64,000 nucleotides of DNA from Agelas oroides (lineage: Eukaryota; Porifera; Demospongiae; Agelasida; Agelasidae), in the NCBI GenBank assembly GCA_949130485.1, contig OX422183.1, positions 25,621,316 to 25,685,315 on the forward strand, read 5' to 3'. A program made the translations under genes and the position numbers. Shown here piece after piece: positions 1-12,327 of the stretch (positions within the stretch are counted from its first letter, which is position 1; each line of letters opens with the position of its first letter). The notes under the pieces were generated by a model. The model had not been told where the DNA came from. It did not search any database and was given only the letters and a program-made list of their open reading frames with translations.

Positions 1-100
1 GCACTAAATTGGATCAACTTTAGTGGAGGCTTGCGCTAAGTTGGATCCACCTATAAATTCTCAGAATTGAATTTCTTGAGCTAGATTGGATCATGCCTTT
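1..100 (-). repeat. GATCCAATCTAGC-type repeat, window-edge copy
   Basis: Read on the minus strand, the first 100 bases hold three variants of GATCCAA(T/C)(T/C)TAG(C/T), including GATCCAATCTAGCTCAAG AAATTCA. A related triplet lies at 55948-56045. The repeat probably continues left of the window. Confidence 0.45.
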
Positions 101-235
101 TATTTGAATAAATACCTTAGCAGAATAACGAAATAACTTTGATTGACTGGAAATGAAAATGCTTCGTAATTGCCAACATTGCATGTGTAACAGCCATCCA
201 GCAAGGGTAGTCACCTGTAATAGCATTTACGACCA

Positions 236-480
236 GGATCAAGATTTTTGATCAGCAAAAAGTGTGCTTGATCGCTTGATCATTCCCTCCTGAAGCTCTT
301 GATCGCGTGATTTTCAATGGATCAAAGGTCAATGCATTCTTGATCCATTGATTTTCACAGTTCGGAGGTCACCTTGATACCTTGATCAACTCTCATCAAG
401 GGCTTTGATCACTTGATTCAATTTTGATCCCGTTCGCAAACGTTTCTACACAGGACATATAAGTGACTACCCCTTGATCC
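236..480. repeat. TTGATC-rich cluster
   Basis: At least ten GATC sites, mostly as TTGATC, occur in about 245 bp, with a hairpin AATGGATCAA...TTGATCCATT near 317-350. It is probably a decayed simple or tandem repeat; no gene is present. Confidence 0.5.
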
Positions 481-504
481 AGTGAGGCATTGCTGCCACT
501 ACTG

Positions 505-1123
505 TTTGTATCCTAGCCTCGTACTCAGGCCATTATTAATAAATGGCCTGGCAACTTAACCGGGTTCGAACTGTTGACTTCCGCTTCCCTGGAGTCAGCA
601 GTACCAATCAGATTTCGGAACACTTCACGTGACAGCTGTAGAATTTCAATTGCGTCATAAATACATCACAATATACCCTACCCATCCTGTCGTACCACTA
701 GCGCTTGGAACAACGGTTTTGTTCGAACTCCTTCTGCTGACTTGTGTGCAACTACTACTATACCTTCGGACAAAATGGTTTCTTTACAAGCAAGGACCCG
801 TTCGAGAGTAGCAGTGTGGTACTAGTTAGCACTTACTGTCAGTCGGCCATATCAACATCGGTGAGTGAGAGCATGTCTACTGCAAGCAGTGCGTCTACAG
901 ATGACAAGTAGACAGCAACCATTCAATATAAGCCTGTAACAAGTCTTGCTGTCAACAACAACGTGCTTGCACATTACGAACAGTCATGTGGCTACAATAA
1001 AATATCACATGCATTATTATGCATGGCTTGTATGGATGCAGCTGTAATCTCTCACTTTGAATCCGGGTAAGTTGCCAGGCCGTTTCTCCTATGAACGGCC
1101 TGGGTACGAGGCTATTTGTATCC
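505..1123. mobile_element. MULE-like MITE copy 1 with 9-bp target duplication
   Basis: The element runs 514-1114. It begins TAGCCTCGTACTCAGGCC and ends with the inverted form GGCCTGGGTACGAGGCTA, each with a subterminal hairpin (AGGCC...GGCCT). It is flanked by the perfect direct repeat TTTGTATCC at 505-513 and 1115-1123. A 9-bp duplication fits the Mutator (MULE) superfamily. There is no transposase, so it is non-autonomous. Confidence 0.85.
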
Positions 1124-2011
1124 TGGAATTTTAGAGAGGCTACCTACACGCTGTAGAACACTGACAGTTGCCCTGAAGCTTTTGGCACTAAATAGTGCCG
1201 TTAGCCCTACCCCCACTATTAGGATAAGAGCAGAAAGTGAATTGATACGAAAGGTCAGGATCGTAGCAAGCTATCTGAAGGTGGTGTGGCCAAAGTCTAC
1301 ATACTTTATGTATGACCTAGGAGGGTCTGGGGGCATGCTCCACCAGGAAAATTTTGATGCTAGGAGATCGCTGCTGAGGCCATTTTTAGGCCCCCAATTA
1401 TGTTCTGCAATTCTTAGCAACCAGAATTTCAATAGTTGCTACGCATACTCTCTGTGAAGTAGTGATCACAGATTGCGCGTAACTTAGTGCACGTAGCAGC
1501 TACATATGGAAGGCATGCCCCCGCAGTAAGAAATTTGCTCGGAGATCACTTCTTAGCTGTGATCATAGGCAAGAAGGATTCTGATTCACATGAGTACTGA
1601 ATGAGTAATTTTGTTCCCACACTCCCTGCCCAGCTTTCCGTGGCTGGCAGTACGTACCGCAAACAATGGAAAGCTGGACAGGCCGACCTGGGGAATGAAG
1701 GTGGTAATTTCAGATTCCACGTATGAACTTAGCCATCCGCATGTGCCGAAGGCAACATGGCCTTTGTCGCAGTAACGAATGGCCATCGAGTAAACCAAAA
1801 TGGCTGAAAATCCTAACACCCATTTTGTCGGTGAAATTTGCACGATAATGAGCAGCTGTTTTCCCGGATGGCTCGGCTTACTAGTTCATATACGTATACG
1901 ACTTCACGTACATTCAAAGTGCGCATGTGCACGTAAAGTGTCTGGCCAAAATCCAACCAGCCCGACCGCTTGCTATGGCCATGAAGGTGGGCTGTGTTTG
2001 GAAGGACTAGT
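1124..2011. other. No gene recognised
   Basis: Several short ORFs occur on both strands but none has recognisable domains, splice context or sensible composition. CCCAGCTTTCCGT near 1628 is also found inside MITE copy 2, so part of this stretch is repeat-derived. Confidence 0.5.
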
Positions 2012-4029
2012 GAACTGGACTGGTGGACTGGACTGGTGGACTGGACTGGTGGAGTGACACTAAAAACCATTTCTGTGCTTTCTAATGAGACCCACTCACC
2101 TGTAGAGTTGTGTGGAAACCCTGCAGCTTTGTCCCTAGCTACATACATGGTCCCAGAGCAAACAGCTCACTACAGTATTAGTGAGGGTCTTCGTACCCAG
2201 TGTGTAATGGCTTTCTCCTCTCATATGATGTAGTGTAGAGAACCTGACTTCAGTTCCTAGGACTGGGTTTGTAGTCTGGTACCGTAGTCTCGGGAAAGAG
2301 CGCCCACCCTCGAAAGAGTGCCCACCCCCTACGTTTGGCCCAATTTCCTGTACAGAGTCAAAGTTTATTCAAATGAGCGCCCATTCCCGTCCAGCAAACT
2401 TCGCGTGGCCAATGAAGCATACTCGTGGAGTCTGAGAAGTGCAGCCTTGAGCACTTTGTTATTCTGAGGTAAGAAACTTCGTGCTATAGACTTCATTGAA
2501 GGTTAGTTACAAGATTGCTTTTAAATTGCGTAGACGTCAATGTAGCTAATGCGGTCGCGTTCCGCTAGCTACACCCTGCTCACCGGGTGATATGTTGTCA
2601 TTCAGAGTGTTGTGTGTCGTCAGGACTTGACTTCGAAGCCGCCACCGGCTCTGTTTTACCTTACTGTTTGTGTTCGAAAGCATCGAGTCGCTGGAAACAT
2701 GACTCAGGCGCATTAAGGACTGGGTCCAGCTGTTTTGCGCGCGCTGCCTAAATTACCCTTGGGGCGGGTGTTATCGGAAAGCGGTTGTATCTACGTAAAC
2801 AATGCGGAACCTTGGAATGCAATTAAGTACCTTCGCTTTCACGGTACCGATGGACCGTTTTAGGCTTATACTCTTCCTAACAGTCTTGTCCTTACCTCGT
2901 TCGACTAAATGTGATGCGATATGCACGTCTGTAACACTAAAAGTCGTTCTGCAAAGCGCTTCCAGCAATTTTCAAAGCGTCTATAGTGGAGTCACGTGCA
3001 CCATGTAGGGTAGCACGTGCCAGCTACTCTTGAATAAGCCGCATAATGGCCGCTTGGCAGCTATTTTTCCGGAAGTAACTCATGCGGAATTCTTCAGAAG
3101 AGAACTGGAGTGTACTATTGGGTTTGATGGAGAAGAAATCTAATTGTCTTTGATTTCACCGTGGGAAAAGTTCGTAGCTTACCGCTAAAGGTACGAAGTG
3201 GAACTTTAAATGGCCGCGGGCGTGGCATATGGCCAGTTCCAGCGCTTTGGAAAGCGACATCGACTATTCCCATGGATAAAAAGTTGGGCCAGTTAAAATA
3301 GAATGTATTGGTGCAAAAAGAAACGTGAAATTTTGCTCGCGCGAATTCCGCATATCACATTTATTGCACTGATATACCTCAAGGGAGGGGCTTGGTACAG
3401 CTAAGCTGTGTGTGGGCATGGCCTAAAATTGTGTCACAGTAAACAATAAGGGTGGGGCTACATGTAACAACACTAAACAATTACTTCAAGCTGCTTCATT
3501 TGTCATAAAATTGATTCAAATTTCGCCATAATACTGCCTCAGAAGCTCTGGACCCAGTCCTTTAATGCCCCTGAGGACATGGGCGCTCTTTCGTGACTAT
3601 ATACATGCAGAAACACTTGAAAGAGTGCCCACCTCCCTCTTTGGCAGACTAAGTCTTGTAACGTGCTCCGTCCAGGGTGCTCTTTCGCTAGACTACGGTG
3701 TTTTAGTTGTCATTACACCATATTACATGCCTGGTGTAATACTTGTTCCTTCTTACAAGCATCATCTAGACTAAGTTGTCCAGTGCGGACCAACAACATA
3801 GGATGTTGCTTCCTGAAATCTTTAACTCACAACTTTCCTACCCCGACAATTTTTGAAGATGAAGCCCAGATTACTATTTTGGCATCAAGTCAGTCTGTGC
3901 AAGATGAAGGCTGTTTTTTGGGGTTAATATGATGCATCATGCAACCCTTTAGGTGAGTGACTCTCATTAGAAAGCATAAAAGTGATTTTTAGTGTCAGTC
4001 CACCAGTCCAGTCCACTAGTCCAGTCCAT
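2012..4029. mobile_element. 2-kb inverted-repeat element with GGACTGG tandem ends, containing nested inverted repeats
   Basis: The left end has three copies of a 13-bp unit (GGACTGGTGGACT), then GTGACACTAAAAACCA...CTTTCTAATGAGA. The right end (3930-4029) carries the inverted equivalents over about 95 bp. Inside are two further inverted pairs: ACCGTAGTCT...GAAAGAGC at about 2280 and 3700, and CTCAGG.GCATTAA.GGACTGGGTCCAG at about 2702-2729 and 3547-3577. It reads as successive nested insertions. No transposase ORF is recognised. Confidence 0.65.
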
Positions 4030-4191
4030 TGATTGTAGACGGCAGGCAACTGTTGAGGGTCTGCCAATGTTCAGAGTCCCTCTACAACACACAACAGTGG
4101 CAGAGCTAATTCACTGGACAGCGTGCCGTGTGTTGGCAAAGTTCAAAGCATTTTCATTTCTAGAAAATTGAAAGTTATTCAGTTATTCCGC

Positions 4192-4541
4192 TACAGCAGA
4201 TTGCAAAAGTCTTGCAACAAGCAAGCTGACAGTTGAAAACCACAATTGATTTACTGGGTTTGAACCAAGAGGAAGGGCATGCTGAGGCGGGAAAGATAAA
4301 TATAACCTGTTAATGTTGCTCATATCTCTCTTCTACAGTGATGTTGCCTAGGTAACAGGTTATATATCCCTCCCTGGGGTGTGGTCTTGCACATTGGTGT
4401 CGGGCTACGCTCGACACCAATGTGTAAAACGACCACCCCCCAGGGAGGGATATAACTATTACTTAGATTCATACGTAGTAAATCAATTGTGGTTTTCCAC
4501 TGTTCAGTTTGCTTGTTGCAAGACTTTTGCAATCTGCTGTA
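4192..4541. repeat. 350-bp foldback (hairpin) element
   Basis: Left arm CTACAGCAGATTGCAAAAGT continues TCTTGCAACAAGC and is matched by an inverted right arm ending CTTTTGCAATCTGCTGTA. The arms also share TCCCTCCCTGGGG, and the centre is GTCGGGCTACGCTCGAC. The whole unit could fold into one long hairpin. No coding content. Confidence 0.75.
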
Positions 4542-5530
4542 TCCATTATAATTTCCATATCCGCGTTTTACCGACTCCCCCCAGGAAGAAGAAAGACATG
4601 CACGTACATCTTAAATTGACGAACCAAGAAACGTAGAAACTGGGCATCCACCATGATCCACGCAATTGGATAGCTACTTGGTACTTTAATATACAAGAGA
4701 TTTAGGCAGCTACTTGTTACATATTAGTTTCTCGTTCCCCACCCGTAGACTTTGTTTCGCTGGCCATTATCGCCATTATTGTGCTCATGCTCCGTATGCG
4801 CCAAAACTCCTAACGTCACTACCCAACATAGTGCAGAGCAGAAGAAAATATGTCTTCTTCCCCGCTTACCCCCAGACGTTATTTTCGTACTTCTTTCGCG
4901 GAGAGCGTGGCCTTTCGAGTCCAGGAGTAGAACAATTTAGCAGTAGACGAAATCATGAATGTTGCAGTGGTATTAAATGGCACATGAACTTGAGCAAAAG
5001 TCGCTGATGAGAAACTATTTTATGCAACAAATAGTGGTCTTATAGCTTCTTAATTAGAACGACATCAACGCACCCTTTATCACTCTCAGACTTTACAAGG
5101 CAAACAAGTCCCCAAAAGTGAAACAGAGTCCACAAAATCTGTAACAGTGTTGTGTAGCGGTGACGGCACACTAACCCAGAACGGAACGAAACGGAACAAA
5201 ACCAGAAGCAATCGATGCGCAGCAATAGAGGTTCTGCATGTGATGTCATCAAAAGGGTTAAATTTATTAATTTAAATTTAATAGTCTTGCCAATTTTTCT
5301 AGGCAATAAGGAAGGTCTAAATAGCTTCAATCTCAAGTGAAAATTTTAAATTAATGATAGTTGATTTTATATAAATTGTCAAAGTTTGATCTTTTAGCAT
5401 TAACTTGTATGGCGAGTGGCAAAATTTGCCACTCGCTGTACAAATCCTATGCAAAATGTTTGACTTAAAGAATTTAAATAAAATCAATGGAAAGGAGTTA
5501 GGCCTTCATATTTTAGATTTGAGTTAGCTG
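4542..5530. other. No gene recognised; one perfect hairpin
   Basis: The only clear structure is GCGAGTGGCAAA / TTTGCCACTCGC with a one-base centre at about 5412-5436. The ORFs here look random. Confidence 0.45.
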
Positions 5531-6193
5531 GACCATCAGTAGCCTCGTTCCCAGGCCCCGCCCAGCTTTCCGTCGCTTGCAGTACGGAAAAGCGGTAGAG
5601 GGCCTGGAATAATTTATCACGTGAGTGACGTAGGGGTAGAGAGAAGGGTAGAGAGGACTTAATTGAGCGTAGGCGGATTGTCGATGTGCCCACGCACGTA
5701 ATTGCGGATCGATCGATAATCGACAGTACACGTATAGCCGCGTTTTAGTAGGAGCCCGTTCTGGCAGTTTTTTTTTCGAACAATAGCAGCAGAGAAGACT
5801 TGAGCAAAGCCTAGGAAAGGGCTGCCTTGGGGTTTAATAGCGCCTTGAAAGCCATTCTCCGGGGTATACAGCGGTCAGTTTGCCTAGGTAAGCGAGTAAG
5901 TTTAGCGTGATTTTCGAATGTATGCTCTGAATACGCTCACCATAGCTTGCCGTACTGCCAGGTAATGTAGCGTAGTGCTGCCTAGTCCCGTTCTGTCAAC
6001 CATAAAGCTTTCGCAACGGAACGAGTATATTCTGTCCATAAAGCGCGGGTGAGTTCATTCGTTCGCCCACTTGTAATTAAGTTATCTCTACCTATGACGT
6101 TTCTCACGTGATAAATTTTACCAGGCTCTCCCCTTTCCTTTCGATTTTTCGTTCGCGCGCGGGGAGAGCCTGGGAACGAGGCTAGACCATCAG
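5531..6193. mobile_element. MULE-like MITE copy 2 with 9-bp target duplication
   Basis: The element 5540-6184 has ends TAGCCTCGTTCCCAGGC and GCCTGGGAACGAGGCTA with subterminal hairpins, flanked by perfect GACCATCAG repeats at 5531-5539 and 6185-6193. The interior has no coding potential that I recognise. Confidence 0.85.
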
Positions 6194-6288
6194 TATTACC
6201 TGCAAATGTTTGGAATGGCTAATTATGAATTTTAAATTGGTGATGACGTCACTGCAGAACCTCTATATAAGGACGTTAACTCATGACG

Positions 6289-8756
6289 AATCTCGTTATG
6301 TACAGACTTGCTCATGAGAAAAAAATTACGGGTTTACCCCAAATTTAGATTTTAACCCTCTCCCTACGAGATTTAACTTCACCGAATTTCTGCATACAAG
6401 CATGCATTCAGAGAGTATGCAGCACATCAAGGGAGAAGAGAACAAGTAAGCATGGTATCAGTATAGTATTAAAACTATAGTCAGTATTGAATATCAGAGA
6501 AGGATGCATTTCTGGTAGCAGTGTAGCTAGGGACAAACAGACTGACATTTCAGAGCAGCCCTCACAGCCTATTAATTGATAATCAGTATGGAGGCCTAAG
6601 TTTTGTGTTCTCATGGGCAGCAAAAAGGTTTGAATTATATTTTCTATTTCTTTCCATGATCCTTCAACACTCTTGTATTTGGTGCATAATTAGCACTGCT
6701 GCAGTCTGCATTTGTGCACTACGTTGCTGTACACTGCAATCTAACTATGCACCAAAGGTCAAACATTGTTGAAATTGTCGATGTGTGTTGAAATCAGGAT
6801 TAAAAATGAAGCTATTTTATGTTTGTTCAATGTGTTTATGTTCCTACGCTAGAGGCAAAAATTTATTCTCGGACTGATATATTTTTGGACCTCAGACTTC
6901 AAAGGTCTAAGCACGGTAGCAACTGTGTCAGATCATCAGAGCAACAAGACATGCTGGGGCTGGGATAGTTTTTGATACCCGAAACTATTGTAGTATGCGG
7001 GGATAGAAAATCACGTCCGAAAATACGATGCATAACTTCTTTGCCGCCTCCTCTGAAAAAGAAAGACTAAAATACTTGCTCTTCCATTGGCCTTGCCTAT
7101 GAGCCCATACCATGCTGCAGCAGTTGCCAAATTTGGCTAGCGATGCAATATGATTATCTGACTTGTCTGCTAGTAAAATCCTTTTTCCGAGGACTGGTGC
7201 TTGAACAGATGTAGTATTTCTTTTGCTAAATGCCAGGTAGAAGACTGTTTGGAGTTGAATTTCAAGTATGTTGATTATCAAACATTAGCCCACCTATCCT
7301 ACAGTTCTTATGTCTGGTGGACCTCTGCACCCGCAATAGGGGTTTCTTAACTGTCCGAGCATCAATTAGTTCCTCTATCTGTAAATTTGACGAATATTTG
7401 AAATTTCTAGCAGCAGAATTAGCAGAAATTATGAAAGTGTGCATGCTTTAGAGCTTCAAATTGAACCCTCACTATGCATGCACATATAAATTAGCATACC
7501 TTCTGCAATTTCTTAATATACTTAAAATCCTTGCCTAGTTTGATTGCACTGTTAATGCTGTGTTCTTATTGTACATATCAAGCAAAATTCTCATTTCTAT
7601 ACTGTCGCACTTGCATACAAAACCAGTCTCATACTGCAAGCTCAGGGCATGAGGAGCCTGGGTAGGAGACTATGATACACTTCCACAATTTATTTCCAGT
7701 GTAAAGACTATTATGTACAAATGTACTGGTATTTGCTTTGACCTTGGAAAATATAAACAAGCTGTGCATATGAATATAATTATATGGTAAAGTTCTTTAC
7801 AGGCTATGTAAATGGGAGTGCAACCACATAATTATATTCACGTCACAGCTGTTTGGTTTGTAGTTTGCAAGGTCAACGCAAACAGCAGAGACTACATATT
7901 AGTTCTCCCCCAGCACCCCTTTCAGAGCACCAGAGGACTCAGGACACACTGTGCACAGATGAACCTTCCCCAAGCATCCCTCTCTTTGAGCACTGGAAGA
8001 CAGCGTAATCAAAGAGAGGCTGGGTATACATTTACACCTTTACTTCAAGTGTTAGGCATCCATCCGTAATCCTGTAATATAGACTGATATTCACTTGTTC
8101 AATTGATGTCATAGACTAAGTACATGTACTTGACAAAAAATTCAACTTCATGAAGTAACATATGTATGTTTAGCATACAAGTATTGTCAGTAATGATGTT
8201 CGATAAATGCATGATTGTATTTTTCAGTAACCACTTTGCCTTACATGCCCAGAGCTTGTAGTGTGTAGCTACACTACTCAATCACAGATAAACTATCCAC
8301 TATAATTATAGCACTCCCTCAAACTACCTTCCTGGCACTTATGAGGTAGTGTTCAACTTGCTCCTTTGGATTCTTTGTATGTTCTATCATCGAAAATCGC
8401 AGCTAGCGTGTACATGTGCAAAACGTCTGCATGTGCACATGCTGCCATGTAGAGTCAACTCTTATTTTGTCCACTCCATCATGTTCATAAAGAATATTAT
8501 ACTTTGACAAACGCACACCACAGTTGGTTTGCTAATTATGCACCGAACACAAGAGTGTTGAAGGATCATGGAAAGAAATAGAAAATATATTCAAACCTTT
8601 TTGCTGCCCATGAGAACACAAAACTTAGGCCTCCATACTGATCATCAATTAATAGGCTGTGAGGGAAGTTAAATCTCGTAGGGAGAGGGTTAAAATCTAA
8701 ATTTGGGGTAAACCCGTAATTTTTTCTCATGAGCAAGTCTGTACATAACGAGATTC
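6289..8756. repeat. Large inverted repeat pair (6289-6694 and 8531-8756)
   Basis: The right arm carries, in inverted order, the same sequence as the left arm: AATCTCGTTATGTACAGAC, TTACGGGTTTACCCCAAATT, GGAGGCCTAAGTTTTGTG and TTTCTTTCCATGATCCTTC. The left arm has about 185 extra bases (about 6376-6563). The 1.8 kb between the arms shows no gene. It is either one element with long inverted ends or two copies in opposite orientation. Confidence 0.7.
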
Positions 8757-8835
8757 CTCGTGACCAGCCGGAAAAAGCTACGACCAGCCGGAAAAACCGT
8801 AGGTTTTTCCGGCTGGTCACAAGACCAAGGTAAGC

Positions 8836-8898
8836 AGGCCACTCCCAGATTTTATTCTCCACGAGATAAAATCTGGGCGTGGCCTAGGAACGAGGCTA
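8836..8898. repeat. Half copy of the MULE-like MITE terminus
   Basis: A hairpin AGGCCACTCCCAGATTTTAT / ATAAAATCTGGGCGTGGCCT is followed by AGGAACGAGGCTA, the right terminus of the family. The outer left terminus is missing. Confidence 0.5.
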
Positions 8899-9117
8899 AA
8901 CTTAGGTAGCCGCCTGAGGAAAAATCAAAGATTGAATAAACTTGAATGAAGTTGCTGCATCCAGCACAAAGGCCTGAAAGAAAGAAAAAAAACATTATAA
9001 GTGTTAATAAGCAAAGTAGGGATTCTTGCCAATCTATTCCTGTGCTCAGCTATGCTACCAACGTGGGTAGCTTCATTCCCATGTGCACAAGAGCCTGGCA
9101 ACAAGTATGGATATCAG

Positions 9118-9179
9118 GAAGCCAGCAGGATGCCCATGAATTCTTGCATAAACAATTCAGATTCTTGAAGAGGAGCTAG
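9118..9179 (+). pseudogene. USP-like (ubiquitin-specific protease) motif fragment
   Basis: After a possible acceptor (atatcag) the plus strand reads SQQDAHEFLHKQF, the hallmark QQDAHEF block of USP-family deubiquitinases, where it lies between the catalytic Cys and His boxes. It reaches a stop codon (TAG at 9177-9179) within 20 codons. The residues before it in the open frame do not look like a USP and no Cys or His box is seen within several kb. It is best read as a fragment of a decayed or captured gene. Confidence 0.35.
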
Positions 9180-11281
9180 TGAGGTAGGTCTTAGATGTTA
9201 CAGTAGTGCAGTGTATGCAATCATTCGCTAAAGATTTTTGCATTAAATTTTTGTACATTGGAAGTAGTGCACAAGAAAGGTTGTGTGGGGGTAGGTACAT
9301 TTGTACAAATGCTGTCCAATAATTATGGCATGAAACTTGAGCCACAACCATGGCCGGAGTGTCCTGATTCACAGAAATAAATGGGTACCCTTCTCTATAG
9401 CAAGCCAATGTATGCCATTTCACACCTGATGGTTGGATCATAGTACAACAGGCAGGTGAACAAATAGTGTTAGGTTTGTGACAAATAGCAGGCCTTGTTT
9501 CCATGCCCCACCCAGTCCTCTGTTTAATAAGTAATCAAAAAAAGGTAGAATGAACGGGTGTTTTGCTCAACGCTTGTGTATATATTGGCCGTAGCCGTCA
9601 GCTATAGCTAGACACACGTGGTAAGTTACCCGGTGTACCTTGAACCTTCCTGCTTTTCTGAGTCACTTGCACACACACATAATCAGCTAAACCTTTCTGC
9701 CATCTTTTCCATCCGGATGTCACTCTCATGAGAAAAGTTGACAGGCTCTCTCCTGCTTTACCACACTGAAAGCAATACCAAAATAAACAAGGGCCTAGCA
9801 ATGAGGCTAGGCCATGGAGTTTTGTTGCTATTTAATTTCGTTTGTTTTTGCATTGCAAATTAAATAGGAGGAATGGAAATGTGGTACTAGTGAAAATGTC
9901 TGTATCTCAACCACGATGATAATGTATACATGTGCTTTGTATTTTCACTTGTATCTGCGTGTATCTTCAGGTCATGTGTAAACTTGACATCGGAACTGGT
10001 GGGAGATAAATTCCCACGAGTTACAAATAGGAATAGGGTATATTACTATTTACATGAGTTATCCACGAAATGAATTACATCACTTGCACCCTGGGTTACT
10101 CATGGATAGAATTGTGCTTTCATTGCACGTAAATTGCATCACACAATTGACCATGAATCTCGTTTACATATTCTCAGGTATCACCAGAGGGGTACCCTGT
10201 AATACCTTTACATCTAACCCATATATATAAGCAATCCCTGATCCCTTTCCTAGAACTTCTTACCTTCTCCTTCTCTCATAAGATATCCTCTCTCCATGTC
10301 TTATCAGAGCCAAGAAGTTTTTGGAAAGCATGTGGCATGTCTGCATGTCTTTAGGATCATCTGTTATAACCAGAAATGCAACTACAAGCATGCAACTTGT
10401 GTCAATAATCTAAACTCAAACTACGGCAGTCGGGACTTTCATTGTATATATAGTCAGCATTGCTCTACATAAAAAGGGTGCTCTTAGTCTTCATCCCAGA
10501 TTGTGTTTTTTCACATTATGGCTTCTTTCTTCACTCTTTTATTTAAAACCAAGAATAATCTCCTTTATTGCATGCAAGGATAACTAGCATGTCGCTGCAT
10601 GACTAGCTAGACATGCACAAGTCCCAGCACAATCTCTCACTTTGTGTGTGCAAGTCTGGCTTTGCAAGACTGACAGTAGATTACTAAGGAAAATTAAGTC
10701 AGAGGATAGTTTGAAATAGTCTTGTTTGTTACAGGGTTCTCGCTAGAAATCTACTTCCAAATGTACAATAGGCAGGTATGAAACGCCCTCTCTACACTCT
10801 GCTATTGAAATGTTAAGTGGGAAGCCAGGTTAGTAACTGCTGTGGGCAGGATTTAGGAAGTGATCCAAATGGTGCTCTTACTTAAATTGACCACATCCAA
10901 ATGTGCTGCAATTAACCGAATGGTGCAAAACCATCCGCTAAAGGCATAGCGAGAACCCTGGTTTGTTATAAGTAACACCTTCAGTGTGTAAATGATGACG
11001 TACAAGACTGAGTTTGGGCTTGTATTATTGCTGGAGTGCAACACTGCCCTCAAGACTTTGGATCCTTGGATCCCTAGTCCTTGGGTCCCAAGTCCTTTGG
11101 TCCCCAGGTGCCAGGTCCAGTGCTTATATTCTCCCTATCTCCCCAAGTACTCAATCACTTGCTTGTTGGGGTCCATACTCTAGCTCTTGTAGATGTGATG
11201 CCTCCTGACTGCACTTTCCAATAGACAAGTTATCAAAGTATCATCCACAGCTTGAAGATAAAGAGGATGAAGAGGATTAAC
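9180..11281. other. No gene recognised
   Basis: AT-rich sequence with short ORFs only. A low-complexity patch with repeats of CC(T/A)(A/T)GTCCTTGG(G/A)TCC lies near 11050-11120. A decayed MITE-like end (CTAGCAATGAGGCTAGG) is at about 9795. Confidence 0.45.
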
Positions 11282-11625
11282 CCAAACGAATTCGGCCACA
11301 TGCTGTCAGTTGGCGCAATCCGTTTTGCATCGGTCTGCACCAGCAGAAAGGGTGGGACAAGGGGAGGTGGGTGGATGTCACCCAGAGGGTGACAGTGCAT
11401 GGCGGCTGTTGCAACTGGCTGTAGAAAAGCCAGGGTCAATGCCAGGTGGGCCATTGTTCTGCCTTCTTGCACAAACAGGCCTAGAAAACACTTCTTTCAC
11501 CTTGTAGGGCCTCTCCATTTCAAGCAGGCTTTCTGTCCGGAGGAGCGCTCTCTAGTCAGAGGGCCCTGACTATTGAACACTCGCTAATGAGTGGGTGTGG
11601 TCAAGGGTTAGGGTTAGGACATGTG
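11282..11625 (+). repeat. Dispersed repeat family, copy 1
   Basis: Shares CAGTTGGCGCAATCCGTTTT, GCAGAAAGGGTGGGA, GTCACCC.GAG.GTGACAGT and AATGAGTGGGTGTGGTCAA with copies at about 19925-20235 (plus), 22425-22640 (minus) and a partial copy at 55715-55860. None carries an open protein-coding frame that I recognise. Confidence 0.65.
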
Positions 11626-12327
11626 GAAGAAGCTGTGGCTCAAGTTGCCAGGGCTAACTCACAGCAGAAGTGGAAATACAGATGAAAAAAGGTGTGACTA
11701 GTCTAAACAAGACCTCTAGAAAATATAAAACGAACGAAAAACAGATGAAAAGGCACTTCAGTGATCAGAAGAGCACTGCCAATGTGTCATTTTAGTATGT
11801 TGTTTTAATGATGGACAAGTGTTACTTACTGACTTATATCTGTCTTACACAAAATTGGAGTGAATTAAGACCCATGCTTACATCAAATTGGATAATGTAT
11901 GAAGGTATTCTGGCCTAAACTGGAATATGATATACTTCATCGCATGCCTTCAACTAGGCCAAATGGGAAGGACTCTGATGCACTGCCTCAAGGAACACAG
12001 ACGGGCCCTGACAACAGCCAACTCCATGACCTCTGCCCTTGGTCAACATGCTACTGGATTTACTATGATACCATTTCCATTCCACTTGCATAGTTGCCTG
12101 CTCATAACTTTGTTTGGCATAGCCTTAACACTATCACACACTCCAAAAGCAATTGCTTAAATTTGGGATTTGCATCAAACAGCAAAACTAGCAAAACACT
12201 AGAAAACAAATGCAGCTATATCTAGTACATACAATAGCAGAATAATAATCACACTAAAGTTGAAGGTATGCGCTAGAAAAAGAACTAGGTAATCTAAAAT
12301 TTCTAACTAAAATTATCACACAAGAAA

